Shown here one piece after another: positions 22,045-33,290 of a stretch of DNA of 64,000 bases. The notes under the pieces were generated by a model, which did not search any database, was not told where the DNA came from, and worked only from the letters and a program-made list of their open reading frames with translations. Positions within the stretch are counted from its first letter, which is position 1. Each line of letters starts with the position of its first letter. Made by a program: the position numbers and the translations under genes. The stretch comes from Nephrocerus scutellatus (lineage: Eukaryota; Arthropoda; Insecta; Diptera; Pipunculidae). The DNA lies in contig OX352764.1 in assembly GCA_947095585.1 (NCBI GenBank), positions 68,901,536 through 68,965,535 on the forward strand. The letters are read 5' to 3'.

Positions 22045-22578
22045 TTTTTAAATTCTATATATTAACTTCGCGTGCACATGGCTGGCTGGCTGGGTGGCTG
22101 GGTGGCTGGGTGGCTGGCTAGCTGGCTAGTCAGATTTTCAGATCAATTTTTAACCCACTTCCCAAAGCCCGATTTTATTGAAATTTTGCACACATGTATA
22201 TTTCCGGTGACAATACTTTCTATTAAAATAAAATTCCTCGGACCTCGGGGTCGTGGGGCTCCCATACAAATATTTTACAAAATTTACCCGATTTTCTTTA
22301 AATTTTGTACACATGTGTGTCATCGATGAAAAACACTTTTTGTAAAATTTTGGAGTGATCGGCTCTCTGGGGACCCCCATATTCAATTTTTAAATATCGC
22401 ATCAGATCACGGCAGTCTGAGCTCTGTGCTTTGTGTGCAGCGCTGTCCGCTGTCGCTGCGTCATTTGGTGGATGATTTTGCCACAAAACTAGCACGCAGT
22501 GTGTGTGTGTGTGTGTGTGTTTAGCCCAGATTAGAGAATTTACAAGAAAAATTTTAATTTTTATGGGTTGTTTTTTTT
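22045..22578 (-). repeat. Family-H dispersed element, copy H4, complete
   Basis: In reverse orientation this copy has both ends: TATTAACTTCGCGTGCAC with a CTGG-rich run at 22055-22130, and AATTTACAAG, AAAATTTTAATTTTTATGGG at about 22535-22570. It carries the terminal-type unit, two ordinary units, and the extra module with GCAGCGCTGTCC and GCATCAGATCACG also found in H2. A (TG)n run (about 22498-22522) lies between the module and the far end. Confidence 0.75.
22498..22522 (+). repeat. (GT)n microsatellite
   Basis: About twelve GT dinucleotides in a row, inside copy H4. Confidence 0.9.
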
Positions 22579-24817
22579 ATCAATTTATATTTAGTTAAAA
22601 CTCGGAAACACTTTGAGATTTCTACTTAACTTAAATGGTCTGAATCGCTCTAGAACGATGATATCCCTGCAAAGAGGAGATATGAGAATGATTATAGGTA
22701 TATTGTTGCAAAAAATAGTTTTAGTTCACTAAAAAGCACATAGCGCCATCTGTAGACTATAAGAATAAGCATTAAACCAAAAACCAATAATACTGTGCAT
22801 AGAAGTATAGATTACATATATGTACTCTTATGTACTTGTTATATGGTGAGTTTGACATAAGGAATTTACCAGTATTATCTGGCGCAAGTTTAGGTTGTGT
22901 GAGTAGAATTTAGTAGAGAATATTAGAACCATCTCGAAATTAGTATAAAAGAACAACTTTTTCTAAATTAAGTTAGTTATTATTTGGAAGTGAGGAAGTG
23001 ACTACTTGAAAAGTAAAAAGAACGACTGTATATGTGAATATTATTGTTTTGTGTGCATAATAAGTAATCACCAGTGTAATTTGTTTTTATTAATTAATGT
23101 TGCAATATGTGAATTATTCAACTTGTGTTGTGTTTTTATTTGCAAAATCCTTTACGAATCTAGACAGCATAAATTTCGTAACAGTATTTTAACGGGACAC
23201 TGACTCCTCGGAGTACATACGAGAACGATTGGTCTTGAGTTGAGTTCAATCACTTCTGCAGTGCTGCAATTATGTTGAGGAATAAGAAAAAGTATCCCAC
23301 TGGCTGTGTACATGTCCGGCTGTTGCAAGCAGAAGGCAAAAACATTTGGGATATTACACATAAAACAACTTATCGCACGTCGAAAACTGTAGGGTGCAAG
23401 ACATCCTAAGATTTATTCAAAGCCCAAAGTTGGCTTTTTGATAAAAGGGGAAAGACATTGATCTTTTGGTACCACAAAACACCGTAACCGGTCTAAGTGT
23501 GCGAAAGTGTGCATTTCTACCTCTTGTCTCGGCGTCGAAAGTATACACAAGTTTTCAAATTTACTTTCAAATAAAAAACCTAAAATTTTTGTACACATGC
23601 TGTAGAAATTTGCATGTTTAATAATGCTTACGAAAGGAACAGAGGAAATGTCATTGCTTACGCATCTTGAATCACTGCTGTTCAGAGTACCAAGAAAATC
23701 AATCCACATTTATATATCTATTTAGCATTTGTTTCCTGATGCCGTTGGGGCTTTCAATTGAATATGCTGAGCAAAAATCAAGTAATAAGTTATGAATATA
23801 TAAGCTATTCGATTCAAAGTTCTTCTCTTTTTTCCCTGTTCATTATATCAAACACAGAAACGATTCTCACACATAGGAAATTGAATTCCTACCAAACTAA
23901 ACCCACCGATCATCATTTACATACCCATCAAACCGTTCATTTTACATAGGCATATCTCTGCGTTTTAGGTGACATTAATACAAGGAACAGCATAAAAGAT
24001 ATGAATGCAAATTTAATTACGTAACAGCGCTTATCTTTATACAATCCGATGGAGAAGTAGGGAGGATAGAAAAAATATGCGTGTTGCATGTATACTTCGC
24101 TTTGGAAAATTAAACGTGAAAAAAAAGAAAAAAAAACTGCATGCACATATAAAGTACATAAGATTCAACAGTTAAGAGCGCTCATGTGGACCCAATGCAT
24201 CGCATCGCATTGAATATTCCTTCGTACGCTTTTTATGATTATCACTTCGAAAAGATTTAAAGGTTATCATATAATACTCTTCCCATTTACTGAGTACTGT
24301 GTTTGGTGTGTAGCATCAGGAGGATAAATATATCGCTCTACAGGAAACACACTTTATTTCAGTTTTACGGTTGATATATCTTGTAAAATATGAGATACGA
24401 ATACAACATGCAAAGAAACGCAAATGCATTTAAGTAGGTAACAAGCAGAGATGCTCCATAAAATTCCAAATGTGCAGTGCTTTCATAAACATCAGAGGCA
24501 TTTTCAGAAGTGTAGGGGCCTAAATACTGAAAGTTACCCAGGCTCATATAAAAAATTGTAAGCAGTTTTGGACTGAGTTTTCTAATAACTGCTCTCTAGC
24601 AGATTCGCCCTAAAAAAAAGAAAACTAAAGACCCACATCGAATGCCGAGACCAAACGCTTTACAGACAATGATGTGAATATGGCTTAGATACGTCAAGTG
24701 GTTTAGGCATGATGACGTGACATAATCAGAATTACAGACAGACTGAATCTTCTCTGTCTGCTCTTCTTATTAAAAACTTTTTAATAACTTGAATAGTTAA
24801 GTGTTAAAAGCCATGTG
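22579..24817. other. No identifiable gene; one 98-codon open frame
   Basis: The stretch is AT-rich. The longest open frame is on the minus strand at 23413-23709, with an ATG start and 98 codons. It begins MWIDFLGTLNSSDSRC and has no motif I can assign. No splice-like structure or repeat was recognised. Confidence 0.4.
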
Positions 24818-25110
24818 ACGCGTGCCGCGAGTCCCGTGTGGCGCGTGTGATGCGTAGAAAAGTGTTTTTTCGACTTTATCGGATTTTTTTAAGTTCCTTC
24901 CTACCCACCTTTTACACGACCTAGCGAGCTGAAATTTTATGAAGAGCTCAGTGCCAAATTTCTGAGATCCTACATGTGACGCATGTCACGAGGCGCGTGT
25001 GGCGCATGTGATGCGTGGAAATATTGGTTAACTGTTGAATAGGCCAATCTTCATAAACAGATAATGTTGCGATCATATGAGCGTCGCACCTGGTGCGAGG
25101 CATCGCACAC
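24818..25110 (-). repeat. CpG-rich dispersed repeat, copy 3, two CpG blocks
   Basis: Two related blocks, at 24818-24855 (GACGCGTGCCGCGAGTCCC, GTGGCGCGTGTGATGCG) and 24974-25018 (GTGACGCATGTCACGAGGCG, GTGTGGCGCATGTGATGCG), stand about 155 bp apart. Between them lies GACCTAGCGAGCTGAAATTT. In reverse this matches the CTCTAGGTCATACGAAAAG and CACACGCGCCAC text at 31980-32070. A weaker third block (GCATCGCACACGCCACG) lies near 25100. Confidence 0.6.
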
Positions 25111-25483
25111 GCCACGTTTGTTGAATACGTGTGGGGTGTCTATACCGGAAAATCTACGTTTTTTACATTCACAATTATTTACCAATGACGAAAATGCGTC
25201 AAGTGGGGAATAAAAGAAATTCGAAAGTAATCCCTTAGTACTGTAATAATAATATTGTTGCGACAATTTTTCTAGCTTTAAGCTAACCTTCTATTTTATT
25301 CTCTTACCTAAGATCTTTGTATCATTTTTTTTTTTAAATTCCAAGACAAAGCATCATTGATATTTAACTGATATAGAACGCAAATATGATTAAATTGAAT
25401 TGAATTTAAAGAAATACAGCAGTGAAGCGGTTATCAAATATGCATGTTATGGATATATTGCCGATTTAATGAAATTAAGCCTA

Positions 25484-26100
25484 AATGTAAAATTTAAATT
25501 TTTCATGTAAATTCTTAAATTGGAAATATACTTGTGTGCCAAATTTGAACAAAATTGGGTAAAATTTGAAAATATTTATATGGGAACCCTATGGCTATGG
25601 GGCTTGATCACTTCAAAAATTTTAAATTTTTTTTTAAGAAAATCGGGATAATTTTTAAAATATATATATATGGAAGCTCCTTCGTACCAGGGCGAAAAAT
25701 TTGAAAATTTTGAAAAATTATTTTCACCGGAGATACACATGTGTGTACAATTTAAATAAAATCGGGTTGATCTTTAAAGAATTTATATTGGAGCCCCTCG
25801 GCCGATCACTACCAAAATTTTACAAAAAGAGTTGTGAACAAAATTTCCATAAAATCGGATTTATATTTAAAATAAATTATATGGGAGCCCCACGGCCCTG
25901 GGGCCCGATCACTTCCAAATTTTAATAGAATATTTTTTCACAGATATACACATGTGTACAAAGTTTGAATAAAATACGACTTGAGGGAGTAAATTAAAAA
26001 ATTAAAAATTAATTATATATTTGGTCAGCCAGCCAGCCAACCACAAAAATAAGAAAACAAACATACGGGCACGCGAAGTTAATATAGAGATTTTACAAAA
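25484..26100 (+). repeat. Family-H dispersed element, copy H5
   Basis: The left end has AAATTTTTCATGTAAATTCT and the right end GGGCACGCGAAGTTAATATA, GAGATTTTACAAAAA. Internal units carry CGGAGATACACATGTGTG and GGGAGCCCCACGG. The last unit is slightly altered, with a short CCAG run at 26026-26041. Confidence 0.72.
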
Positions 26101-26194
26101 ACAACCACACTTGAATTGCACGTCCATTATTATTATGTTATCAATCATTTTACAAACTCGACAACTTGTTATTTAATTCATGTCCACTTCAGTA

Positions 26195-26710
26195 CAGGGT
26201 GCGTATTTGTTTATGTAGCAAATACTTAAAAGGGTGATTTCTTGGTTAATTAGGAAAAAAAAAATCGTATAGGAGTCTATTTTCAACCTCTGCCGTGTAC
26301 GTAGCGTTTTAATGGGAAGAAACGTATTATTGACCTTAAATCACTTCACACCCTGTAACTCTTGAACACCACCGATATGAAATTGACGTTAAAAGAAATC
26401 GTTCGAAAATTTGTATTTTCAAAACTTTCTTTTTTATATCGGAAAATGCTATTCGATAAATTTTTACTAATACATTAGTAAAGCCTATTAAATTTCAAAA
26501 AATCCATGGCATAATATATATGCATTCGGAGCAATATTTATGCAACAGGAGCATTGCTAAAATAAAAACTTTGAAAAATGAATTTTAACAAACAACTGTT
26601 TGAGCCAGTTTGAGGAATGGAAATAGGTCCCCCGCCCTTAGGATTTTTTTCGTGTAATTAATTACGGAATTGCCCCTTTAAGTATTTGTCACATAAACAG
26701 ACACACCCTG
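26195..26710. mobile_element. Mariner-type MITE, 516 bp, TA-flanked
   Basis: The left end CAGGGTGCGTATTTGTTTAT and the reverse complement of the right end, CAGGGTGTGTCTGTTTATG, begin imperfect terminal inverted repeats of about 75 bp. Both arms share CAAATACTTAAA and the AATTA then A-rich block. TA flanks each side (26193-26194 and 26711-26712). The interior has no coding capacity. This is a non-autonomous Tc1/mariner element. A fragment of the same family is at 20045-20120. Confidence 0.87.
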
Positions 26711-26712
26711 TA

Positions 26713-27477
26713 AAATAGAGAGTGTATCCCTGGAGCGAATATCCGTTAAGCTCGACGCAAAATTTATGGTTTGTATCGCCTAAGCGTTTCAATTTGTATG
26801 AACTTGACATTTTTGACAGAAAGAAAATGATATTAATTTTTCCCCAGCTGTTAAACAGAAATTTAATACAACATCTGAAGTAGTCCTAAACATGAATCTG
26901 CTTTGAACAGAATGCTATAGGGCAGAACGAGTACGTATTTGTGAGCACTACAAATCGAGTACTCGTAGATATATCAAAACATCAAGAAAACCCAATCGTG
27001 TCTTCTATGCAATATTTGTCTTTGACGCAGTGATATACGTGATTTTAGAGAAATTGTGGGGTTTTGAAACATTGCGCACCACTGATATGAGCTCGTGAGT
27101 GTGTCATAGATTTATTATTATATTACATTTTTTTGGTAGGCAACAGGAAGTAAAATTGCGTATATGAAAAAAATGGAATATTCGAATTGAATATTAATGT
27201 AGTCAATTATTTCAAAGTCAAGAGTCATCGTTTTTCTCGCTACAATTTATGTTGTTATAAAATAATTTTCAAGTTCAAATCCTTTAATTAAGTTCAATTA
27301 TTCCAGAAGCAAGCATACGTCAGGATGCTGTTTGGTTATCTTCATGCTATGTAACTTGATTATAATGTTATTGAGATTTAGTAAGGTTAAATAATGATTA
27401 ATCATCGCAATGATGATTTAACACTTAGTAATGCAGACATGATTAAAGAAAATTTTCTTCTATGCTAAATACAAAAA
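26713..27477. other. No gene seen
   Basis: AT-rich sequence with no recognised motif or repeat. Confidence 0.45.
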
Positions 27478-28405
27478 AAAACAACCTATAAAAATTAAAA
27501 TTTTTCATCTAAATTCTCTAATCGCAGAAATTGATATGGGAGCCCCTCGATCCTGGGTATTTTTTTTTATTGTAGGAGAAAATCATCGAAAAAGACATTT
27601 GACATCAGATGTTAAAATTGAAAATGCTCAGATAATTTTATTCTGAGCACTTAAAGCACGCTCATACTCTGAGCAAATAAGAAACACGAGCATTTTACTT
27701 GAGAACTCTTTGACTATATATTCTATATATCTGTAAGTTGATATCGACAACAAAAAAACTATCAACTACCAAATTTTAGAAAAAGTATTGTTTATTGGGT
27801 ATACACATGTGTGTAAAATTTGAAAAAAATCGGGTAATTTTTATTTTAAATTTGTTTGGGAGCCCCACGAACCCGGGGCCCGATCACTTCCAAATTTTAA
27901 AAGAAAGTATTGTCACTGGAAATACACATGTGTACAAAATTTCAGGAAAATCGGGTTTTAGGAAGTGCGTTAAAAATAGATAATTAAAAAAAAAATTTGT
28001 ATGGGAGCCCCCCGACACCGGGTCCCAATCGCTTCAATAATTTTACAAACAGTTTTGTCCATCGGAGATACACATGCGTATAAAATTTGAAGAAATTCGG
28101 GAACTTTTTTATAAAATTTGTATGGGTGCCCCCCCAACCCAGAGGCCCGATCTCTCCAAAAATTTTACAAAAAGTGTTTTCCATTGGAGATACACATTTG
28201 TATAAAATTTTAAGAAAATCGGGTAAATTTTTTAAAATATTTGTATGGGAGCCCCCCGACACCGAGGTCCGAGGGGCCTCGTATTGTCACCGGAAATATA
28301 CATGTGTGCAAAATCGGGGTATGGGAAATGTATTAAAAATTGATCAGAAAATCTGACCAGCCAGCCAGCCAGCCAGCCAGCCACGTGCACGCGAAGTTAA
28401 TATAG
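27478..28405 (+). repeat. Family-H dispersed element, copy H6, with insert
   Basis: The left end (ACAACCTATAAAAATT, then TCTAAATTCTCTAAT) and the right end ((CCAG)n, then GCACGCGAAGTTAATATAGAG) are both present. About 220 bp near 27553-27775 are not family-H sequence and look inserted. Ordinary units lie at about 27780-28250, with a unit motif at 28063, 28185 and 28291. A terminal-type unit is also found in the middle near 27900 (TATTGTCACTGGAAATACAC, GGAAGTGCG), so two end sections seem joined: a possible fusion of two copies. Confidence 0.72.
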
Positions 28406-28680
28406 AGAATTTAAAAAGAGGACAGTTCCATGACTGGCACAGTAGCTATTCACATAAGTCATCATCACATCACATAAAATAAAATAAATAATTTATAAGC
28501 GGATTTAAATGTTCACAACCACTTATTGTGAGGTGCGTGCATATTGCATATTGCATATTACTGCCCAAACACAGAAATGCAGCTTCGGCGATAGTCGTAA
28601 GAGCTGTTCAAAAATGAGTGCGTGTGACCATTACGCGCTGACGTTGTGGCTGATATTACGATTAAATTAAAAGGCAAAAG

Positions 28681-29150
28681 GCTTGAGAAATGGCTTGGAT
28701 CCCGAAATTCCAGTTCCTAGTGACTATATCTGAGAATGTCCATAGTAACAAGTCTTATAGTCGCATCTCAGCTCTACATACATACCGAATTTTACACAAA
28801 TCGATTGGGAAATGGTTTAGTTCCCGAAACTCCAGACCCTAATGACCCTGTTCCAGAATTCCCATAGAAACCAGTCTTAGAGTCGCTTCTTAGTCGTACA
28901 CAACGAATTTTACACAAATCGCTTGAGAAATGGCTTAGTTCCCGAAATTCCCGTTCCTAACGACTATATCCCTGAATTTCCATAGGAACAAGTCTTATAG
29001 TCGCATCGTAGTCCTACGTACTGAATTTCAGTCAAATCGCTTGTGAATTTGCTTAGTTCCCAATATTACAGTTCCTAATGACCACATTCCAGAATTTCCA
29101 TAGCAACAAATCTTATAGTCGCATCTTCGTCCTACCGAAACTATGAATAA
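28681..29150 (+). repeat. Tandem array, about 118-122 bp, four units
   Basis: The anchor TTCCCGAA (ATCCCGAA in the first unit) recurs at 28699, 28821, 28939 and, as TTCCCAAT, at 29057. Each unit contains a CAAATCGCTTG-type start, a CAGTTCCTAATGAC-type middle and TTATAGTCGCATC. Units differ by 10-20 per cent, so the array is old. No coding frame is visible. Confidence 0.88.
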
Positions 29151-30537
29151 GACATCAATATCGGTCATTGTGATATGTCACCACCTTCTTACCTACTAAT
29201 AGGGTACTGGGGGTAATTACCTTAACACTATACTATTCCAAATTGTAAGTAATATGTGTACCAAGATTGGTTAAAATTGCTCCAGGGGTTCCAGAGTTTT
29301 GCTGGTATATGTATAATTACATCGATATATATATTTATATATGTATACATATCTATACATATGTAACTAGATTATATATATATATAGTTATATATAAAAT
29401 ATAACTGTAAAAACGAGATATAAAATATTGACATAACAGTGTGTCATAACAGAGTGACATTCAACATTGAACATTTTGAACATGTTCCACTTATTCCACG
29501 CAGAAAGAGACGTTGCCACGTCAAACATTTAGCTGTCTAATGATATAAGCAGCAAAAATTTAAAAAGGTAAAAGATATGCCTAACAACACAAAGGGGCTC
29601 TATACTTCATACCAAAATAAATTATAGTATTATCTACAAAATTCTCTTCCTCTGTAAACGTAAAATTAGCACAAAATTTGAAAGGTATATATATTAGTTA
29701 ATATATATGTGTAGTTATATAGTTATATAGTTATATCATGGTTCCCTAATTATTTGCCATTTGAGCTAATGTATTTCGTTTTTTTTTCAGCCTTTCTTTA
29801 GTCATTTTCGAAGTACGTCTTTCACCTGGCTTTTATATGAATGCCCCAAAACCAGGGGTTATTCTCATTCTCATTATTTTAAAAGCATTCATTTTAAGCA
29901 TTCAAATGTGTGCCATCTTTTTCACGTTTTATAAGTGTTAGGTTATATCTCTCCTCCAGAGATTTCTAAAGGTATCTCTAGGAAAAAATATTAAAAAACT
30001 ACATGTTTTGTGTGTCATGCAGGAAGCATCTTTGCTCATGTGAATAGAACAGCATTCTTGGACGATGACACTCATGTGTGTACTGAATGTATGTATGTGA
30101 AGCTACACATTACAAATACATGTAGTGTAACCCGCTTAGAAAAAACACTTAAACCCTTTTTGTTTTGTCATGCTAGCAGAACACCACGCAGAGCCTTTAA
30201 ACTCTTGTTGAACCGTAAAACTTTATCAAAAACATAGCAATAAAAATTTTGCGAAGCAGTTTATTTTTACCAATTCACCATTTAAATAATACGTTTTAAC
30301 ATCAGAAAAGTAAAAAGGTTTTGATATATTATATTACAAATTTTTTTAATTAATTTTCACATCAGAGCTTTTATTCTCTACGCTATCTAGAGCGGAGAAT
30401 AAGTGCACATAAGTCCATATTATTCAGAACGTACTTAAACTCGTGCAAACGAATTCTTTTAAATTTTTCTTAGAGAATAATTTAAAAAGATTAAAGGAAC
30501 ACGAGTCTTTGACAATTGTTAAACTGTTGCTGGGCCA

Positions 30538-30540
<3 letters not shown>
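29151..30540. other. No gene seen; TA-rich tracts
   Basis: There are long runs of alternating TAT near 29300-29410 and 29690-29740. A 75-codon open frame at 30010-30237 has no recognised motif. Confidence 0.4.

Positions 30541-30586
<46 letters not shown>
30541..30586. repeat. (AT)n microsatellite
   Basis: An uninterrupted run of 23 AT dinucleotides. Confidence 0.97.
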
Positions 30587-30588
<2 letters not shown>

Positions 30589-30845
30589 CTTCAGATGCAG
30601 GATCATGCAGTGAGGATAAATTTCCTTTATGTAAGCTTATGTCTCATATTATTTGTTTGTATTTGTTGTATGTTATAATTATATTATACATAGTTCATTA
30701 TCCAAAAAACTAATATTATGTAAAATTATGTACAGTTTTTTGATACTTAAAATTAATGTCGCACCGTCCATAGGACAAAAAAGTTTCATAGAACACCAAT
30801 GTTATATACGTTTGTTAGCATTAAAAATGGTGACAAAAAATAACG

Positions 30846-31080
30846 AAAAAACCAGCTCATAAAAATTCGCATGTAAATCCTCTCATCGGAGATACACATA
30901 TCTGTAATATCTTAATAAAATCAAGTTTCGATGGGAGCCGCTTGACCCTGGGGCTCAACAGTTTCAATATGGAAATGGAAATTGGGTTTCAGTAAGTGGA
31001 TTAAAAATGGATCTAAAAATGTTGTAACCCACAAACAAAAATATCCGGACGCGACGTTAATATAGAATTATAGAGAATTC
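30846..31080 (+). repeat. Family-H dispersed element, copy H7, short
   Basis: A short copy with the left end (CTCATAAAAATT, TGTAAATCCTCTC), one unit (CGGAGATACACAT), a terminal-type section (GTAAGTGGATTAAAAATG) and a mutated right end (CGGACGCGACGTTAATATAG). The (CCAG)n run is almost gone. Confidence 0.65.
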
Positions 31081-31811
31081 AAAAATACTAGAAATATAAA
31101 AATACCCACCTGAACATATAAATGTGCCGTCGCCTAATCGTAATGTCTCACCGCCGTATGTTCCATTAAAAGTATCCATGAATGAATGCTACATCCATCG
31201 AAGAAACCGAAGAATCGGTATGTACGCCAACAACAAGCTTAGTTGAAATTACCACATTCATGGTCATCATTCTTAAAAATGCTGGAACATTTCAGGTTTT
31301 TAAAGCGGTGCAAGAAATATTTCACTCCCTTTAACCTGGCCGCTATGACGTATATTGATATTCGCTTTAAAATGGAATACAACTGTATTTCTGAATTGTA
31401 ATAGTGAGGAAAAATCATTCCCCCATCAACATTTTGAAAGAGGACAGTAAAAACAATGTATTAAATGAAGTCGTAGAGAAGTAGAATTATTCTTAAAATT
31501 AATAACAACAACAATGTATATTATTATATACAAGCCCACCCGAATGAAGCAACCGTCGGATTTCTTCGTTATATTAATGCAACGCTTGTCCCGTATCTAA
31601 GTACCAACCGACCCGAATGATGGTAAAAGTCGATGATCGGTCGAGAGCCGAGGTACTATGCATAGTAGAAGGTTGGAGTGCACCCAACTCTTTTTTACAT
31701 GGTAGATACCTTTCAAAGAAATCCATGTAAAAGAAAATCGTGTAAAAAAGGCATCAAGCACATACTAAAATTTGAGATGTGTCCCACAGTTTTAAAAATC
31801 CGTGTTAGATA
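31081..31811. other. No gene seen
   Basis: No motif was recognised. The stretch 31540-31690 is less AT-rich than its surroundings and has two CCGACCCGAATG-like segments, but no frame or repeat that I can name. Confidence 0.35.
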
Positions 31812-32150
31812 AGAAACAAGTAAATGTAAAAAAAAATTCTTTTTCGTTTTCATACTTTTATGTATAAATCGACACACGCCACACAGTCCTTTATTATTTG
31901 GTAATAATCGCCAAAATATATGTTTTTGAGGTAGGGCCTATACGCGCCACAGACATTGAACTGCTCAACAAATTTCAGCCCTCTAGGTCATACGAAAAGT
32001 GCTTAAAAAGGACCTCAACAAACGAGAAAATGGCGGTATTTCCAACCATCACACGCGCCACATGCGAAGCGCGACAAACGTCACTAGCGGAATATAAAAC
32101 ATGCCATTTTGGTCTTAGACACTCACAGCTTCAGCTTTCAGCTTTCTAGG
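31812..32150 (+). repeat. CpG-rich dispersed repeat, copy 2
   Basis: Collinear with copy 1 (1866-2600) but without its 425-bp insert: AACAAGTAAATGTAAAA, CGCCACACAGTC, TTATTATTTGGTAATAATCG, then CACACGCGCCACATGCG. A frame of 83 codons crosses it, but it has no homology to known proteins and the family's other copies do not keep it open. Confidence 0.65.
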
Positions 32151-32644
32151 CCGTGTGGACCTCAAAATAGTCGAAAATACAGACAAAAAGTCAAGTTAAA
32201 TAAAAGTTTTTAAAAACTACGTGTTGTTATAAAAAATCGCACAAAAAAAGAACTAATGAGAGCATATACTAAGATTATATTAATTCTACAAAATATTCTT
32301 TCTATATTCAAATTCATATTTTTATTAAAAAATTATCATTACATCATTACCGATAATAACGGCGCACGTTTATTACTGAGTGAAGCAACATTGCTTCAAC
32401 GCTAGTTACTCGTATGTCTAACACATCTTATAGGCACTCGTTCCTTGATAACGGTCTCTGATGTTGGCCTTTTTTTATTAGGAAATCTGTTATCAGAGGC
32501 TGGGTTCTTTGATTACGTCTTTTGATGTAGGCCCTCTTTTTATTAGGAAATCTGTTATTAGTGTTTTGTTTCTTAAGCTGTTTATACTCGTATAATTCTT
32601 GGTCCCCAGCCTTATAAATTCCAGGTTACGTTAAAACTTTTTCA
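32151..32644. other. Unassigned, with a small duplication
   Basis: A block of about 38 bp with TTTTTATTAGGAAATCTGTT occurs twice, at about 32460-32500 and 32522-32561. Nothing else was recognised. Confidence 0.5.
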
Positions 32645-32957
32645 CACGCGCATAGACGAAAGTGACTGTTTCATACACTATAACCTAGCTTCGAAAGTAG
32701 CCGTTATACACACTAGTGAGTTAACACATAAAATACTTTTGTTATTACTGCAGTCATAGCGAACACACATTCCCAGAGTAATTTTGCACTTAGCAAAACC
32801 GGTTTTGGCCGTGTGAAAAATAGCGTACATTACTCGCAGAAAAGTGCTCATCGTGCTTGTTAAATTGCCGCACTTGGCTACCGCCTCGTGCTTCAAGCTT
32901 CTAACTCGCATGATAATCTCCACTTTCCTCGCTCGTTATGTAATATACTATAATGCA
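32645..32957. repeat. Dispersed repeat R2, copy 1
   Basis: About 310 bp are collinear with 47592-48091, sharing GACGAAAGTGACTG/GATTG, CACTATAACCTAGC, GTGAGTTAACA, CATCGAACACACATTC-like text and TTATGTAATATA. It lies 15 bp from the pogo/Tigger fragment, so it may be the non-coding end of that transposon. Confidence 0.65.
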
Positions 32958-32972
32958 CGTTTCACGTTGGAA

Positions 32973-33250
32973 TCATGAGTGATGTGCCATACTTGTAGCA
33001 AATCGTAGGCCCTCGCGAAACACATTAGCTGCTAGTTGATGAATTTCAGCTTCATCTTCATCATCGTTCTCATCTAAAGGTTTCTCATTCAACAATTCAT
33101 CGATGTCCGCAGTTTGCATGCTGTCAACACCTTCAATACCAATGACGTGTGATAAAGTTATAATTTCAGAGCACACACCTGATGTTTCTGTTACAAAATT
33201 TTCACTTTCGATGCATGCTGGCCAAATTTTTCTCCAACAAGCATTTAGGG
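32973..33250 (-). pseudogene. pogo/Tigger transposase, C-terminal fragment
   Basis: On the minus strand the frame reads TTSLNACWRKIWPACIES and then IDELLNEKPLDENDDED. These match the end of the DDE domain and the acidic tail of pogo/Tigger (jerky-like, CENP-B-type) transposases. The catalytic part and the HTH DNA-binding domain are absent, and the frame ends at 32973. About 90 residues remain of a protein usually near 500. Only the tail can be judged, so this is a family-level call. Confidence 0.68.
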
Positions 33251-33290
33251 AAGTTGTTTTACTGCATAAGAACCGAACCGATTGAACCGA

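Noticed and set aside
23413..23709. 98-codon minus-strand frame with ATG
   Set aside because: No recognisable domain, no neighbouring exons, surrounded by featureless AT-rich DNA; length is within chance for 64 kb.
28681..29150. CRISPR-like array
   Set aside because: Whole 118-122-bp units repeat with no conserved-repeat/unique-spacer pattern, and the genome is eukaryotic.
31898..32149. 83-codon frame as a gene
   Set aside because: It lies inside a dispersed repeat whose other copies do not keep the frame.
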